From NCBI RefSeq assembly GCF_036588685.1, contig NC_086381.1, positions 48,173,431 to 48,237,430 of the forward strand: a DNA stretch of 64,000 bases, read 5' to 3'. Positions 61,866 to 64,000 of the stretch are shown piece after piece. The stretch comes from Mytilus trossulus. Taxonomy: Eukaryota; Mollusca; Bivalvia; Mytilida; Mytilidae. Numbering within the stretch: position 1 is the stretch's first letter; each line of letters starts with the position of its first letter. The translations under genes and the position numbers were made by a program. The notes beneath the pieces were generated by a model. It worked only from the letters and a program-made list of their open reading frames with translations. It was not told where the DNA came from and searched no databases.

Positions 61866-62029
61866 TTACCAGATGAATTGATGAGTTTATCGTTAGTACA
61901 AGTAGTAGATATATATATGCATATACACACATTTGCAATTTCAGTTAAAAGTTTTATCCGCAGTTTTTGTTAGTTTTAAGTTCTTAATATCTTTTAATGA
62001 ATAATCCGAATTCTTTTTTTAATTCGTAG

Positions 62030-62200
62030 GTGAAAATGTTCACATATCCTTAACGAAGACAAAACATACATGGTTCCAAGCCAGAGACAAATGTTCACTA
62101 GTAGGAAATGTACATACAAATATAACTATTCGAACTTTGAACTCTGACCTTATGTGGACAGGCGATAGTGGCAAATATTTGCCATGGGTAGAATATCTAG
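62030..62200 (+). CDS. Gene C exon 2: N-terminal half of CTLD1
   Basis: Acceptor AATTCGTAG, donor G/GTAAAT, phase 1 to 1. HTWFQARDKC, LMWTG and KYLPWVEYLG match exon 2 of gene A (YLPWVEY identical) and gene B. Confidence 0.85.
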
Positions 62201-63054
62201 GTAAATATGTGTATAGCTTAAAACAGTTTGTATGATTTGTTTCCTCTTTGCATGCAATATAACAATAATCACAAATTTGATGTATTTCCATTGTATTGTG
62301 CAATAGATTCTAGATAACCTTCCATTTGCAAATTAAAGGCAAGTAGAAGATACCAAGCGGGCTGTGAGCATCTATCAGACGACTAAAAAAAAAGACAACA
62401 CCATGAACAATTTATACATATTGATCACCACCAAAGTCCCTTGAAGAGTTGGCTGTTTTGTTTCATTAGTGACACCAGTAGTATAACTCCTTTTAAATGC
62501 GTTCATCATGCGTATACGATGTTCGGGCATATGAACAAAGATAATTGATAAAATGACAACAGGAAGAGAAAATTGCCAATATGAAAACAAAGTTTGGTGA
62601 TATAACCAAAATATTCGATATGGATGTTATGATATGAATTACTCTATTGAGTTGAGTTCAACCGGACTTGAAAGAATTGTATACGTCAAAACATCATGAA
62701 CTATATACAGAGAACATATCTTCTAGATATCAGTTAGTGTTGCTAAATGCATATTTTATATACATCAAATTCCATCAGTCGGGTCTCATACCAGTAAAGA
62801 AATGGATATGGAATAAGGACAGAAAATATTCCTATTCTAAAATGAATCATTTGCCGCGATTTGTTTATCTCTTATATTCTCTTCTGATTATACATATTAT
62901 CAAGCAAGCAATGACTTTAAAAGTCTTGACAATGTCCAGCTGATGTTTTTTTGTACGTTTAGTGCGGACCGGGTTTTTCAATAGGAAAACTCTTTATTTG
63001 GGTTTGTGATAAAAAAAAAGTAGGCAAGAGATATTTACACAAAAGTCGAATCTA

Positions 63055-63490
63055 AAAGAGGGACGAAAGATACCAAAGGGACAGGCAAACTCATAAATCT
63101 AAAACAAACTGACAACGCCATGGCTAAAAATGAAAAAGACAAACAATAGTACACATAACACAACATAGAAAACTACAGAATAAACAACACGAACCCCACC
63201 AAAAAACTAGGGGTGATCTTAGGTGCTCCGGAAGGGTAAGCAGATCCTGATCCACATGTGGCACCCGTCGTGTTGCTTATGCTCATTCATGAAAGGGAAG
63301 GGGATTGTAGTTACGACGTAAGGAATCTAAACTGACAACGTTATGACAAAAAAACGACCAAAAGACCTACAACATTATACAACTCCTAACATAAAAATGG
63401 CTGAGCAACATTAACCCTTAGAGATGATTTCAGGTGCTCCGGAAATATGAGTAGACCTATTCCACATGTGGCACCCGTCGTGTTGCTCTT
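63055..63490 (-). repeat. Two joined PLE-A 3' fragments, gene C intron 2
   Basis: 63055-63328 ends at GTTACGACGTAAGGAA; a second, more diverged copy (GATGATTTCAGGTGCTCCGG, GGCACCCGTCGTGTTGCTCT) follows at once to about 63490. Confidence 0.75.
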
Positions 63491-63739
63491 ATAAGGTATA
63501 GTATCACATTTGCTTTCCCCCTATAAGTCACCCAGTGTACAAGCTTAAGTAACAATGTAACCACAATTTTTTCCTTGATATTCTTTAGAAACACAAAATA
63601 AAAAGGAATGGTGTTTTGAAATACCAAATATATATGTTAATGACTGCATTGAAATGTAGAATCATGTATCATTTTTAGCAATTGGAAAACACAAAGTTCA
63701 TAATATAACCAGACTCTGTTTTCTCTTTGTTTTAATCAG

Positions 63740-63858
63740 GATGTTTCGGATTAAACGAGGATCGACAGTTAATAGGATATAAAACAAATGTGGAACCAGG
63801 AAACCAATTAAAAGACTGTTTATTGTATTGCAAACAGTACAATTTTATTGGCTTGCAT
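63740..63858 (+). CDS. Gene C exon 3: WSC domain, first part (donor uncertain)
   Basis: Acceptor TTTAATCAG. Begins G-C-F, has LKDCLLYC and ends FIGL, like the other two genes. The homologous donor position reads CAT/GTACAT, lacking the usual G before GT. A better-looking in-frame donor ACG/GTAAAT lies after 63882 and would add eight residues. Both give phase 0. Confidence 0.75.
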
Positions 63859-64000
63859 GTACATTTTGAAGTTTTTTACACGGTAAATCTATTTATAAGA
63901 CTATGTTATTCATTACAGCACTTTCTAATAATATACATTCTATTTGTTTTATGACAAAACTCATAATGCTTAACAATTTGAGCACATATTGCAAAAAGAA

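Larger units (their letters stand above)
56741..64000 (+). other. Gene C: third paralogue, 5' part only, truncated by window end
   Basis: Exons 56741-56795, 62030-62200 and 63740-63858 (or 63882) reproduce exons 1-3 of genes A and B with the same phases. They encode a signal peptide, the first half of CTLD1 and the start of the WSC domain. The remaining exons should lie beyond 64000. Intron 1 (5.2 kb) holds a Penelope-like remnant and a diverged tandem duplication. Confidence 0.8.

Overview
The window is eukaryotic nuclear DNA. It is AT-rich and intron-rich, with short phase-conserved coding exons separated by kilobases of mobile-element debris. The dispersed repeats (short ends of the type GTTGTCTCATTGGCA, SINE-like copies with GACGAAACGCGCGTCTGGCGTA, 160-bp-core elements, Penelope-like reverse transcriptase fragments) and the gene type point to a bivalve mollusc, most likely a mussel (Mytilus or a relative). 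That assignment rests on recognition of repeats and was not searched.

The real genes are three tandem paralogues, all on the + strand. Gene A (1325-21013, 9 coding exons, 583 codons) and gene B (37037-48097, 9 coding exons, 493 codons) appear complete. Gene C (from 56741) shows three exons and runs off the right edge. I built the models by hand from splice signals, reading frame and homology between copies. Intron phases are identical in A and B (1,1,0,1,1,1,1,2). Each complete protein is predicted to be a type I membrane receptor: signal peptide; a C-type-lectin-like domain (CTLD) whose coding sequence is split by a two-exon WSC domain; a second, uninterrupted CTLD; a stalk (long and Ser/Thr-rich in A, very short in B); one transmembrane helix; and a cytoplasmic tail full of Tyr-x-x-hydrophobic motifs, some matching ITIM or ITAM-like spacing. 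This tandem family of tyrosine-motif lectin-like receptors, with a WSC module nested in a CTLD, is the main discovery candidate. An immune or recognition role is an inference.

Layout: 1-1324 upstream sequence; 1325-21013 gene A, its introns carrying a 35-bp minisatellite, a 750-bp TTAA-type inverted-repeat element, Penelope-like remnants on both strands and a 160-bp-core element; 21014-37036 intergenic, with a 236-bp MITE, truncated reverse transcriptase copies, a 1.1-kb tandem duplication whose halves show empty and filled transposon sites, a piggyBac-like MITE, and a decayed LINE with another transposon nested in it; 37037-48097 gene B; 48098-56740 intergenic, with a 439-bp inverted-repeat element, a duplicated TATA-plus-signal-peptide-like segment and an unusual TTTCCGGAAA-rich block; 56741-64000 start of gene C, with a Penelope-like fragment in its first intron.

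I saw no rRNA, tRNA, CRISPR or bacterial-type features. All domain calls come from cysteine spacing and motifs read by eye; none has been confirmed by profile search or transcript data.
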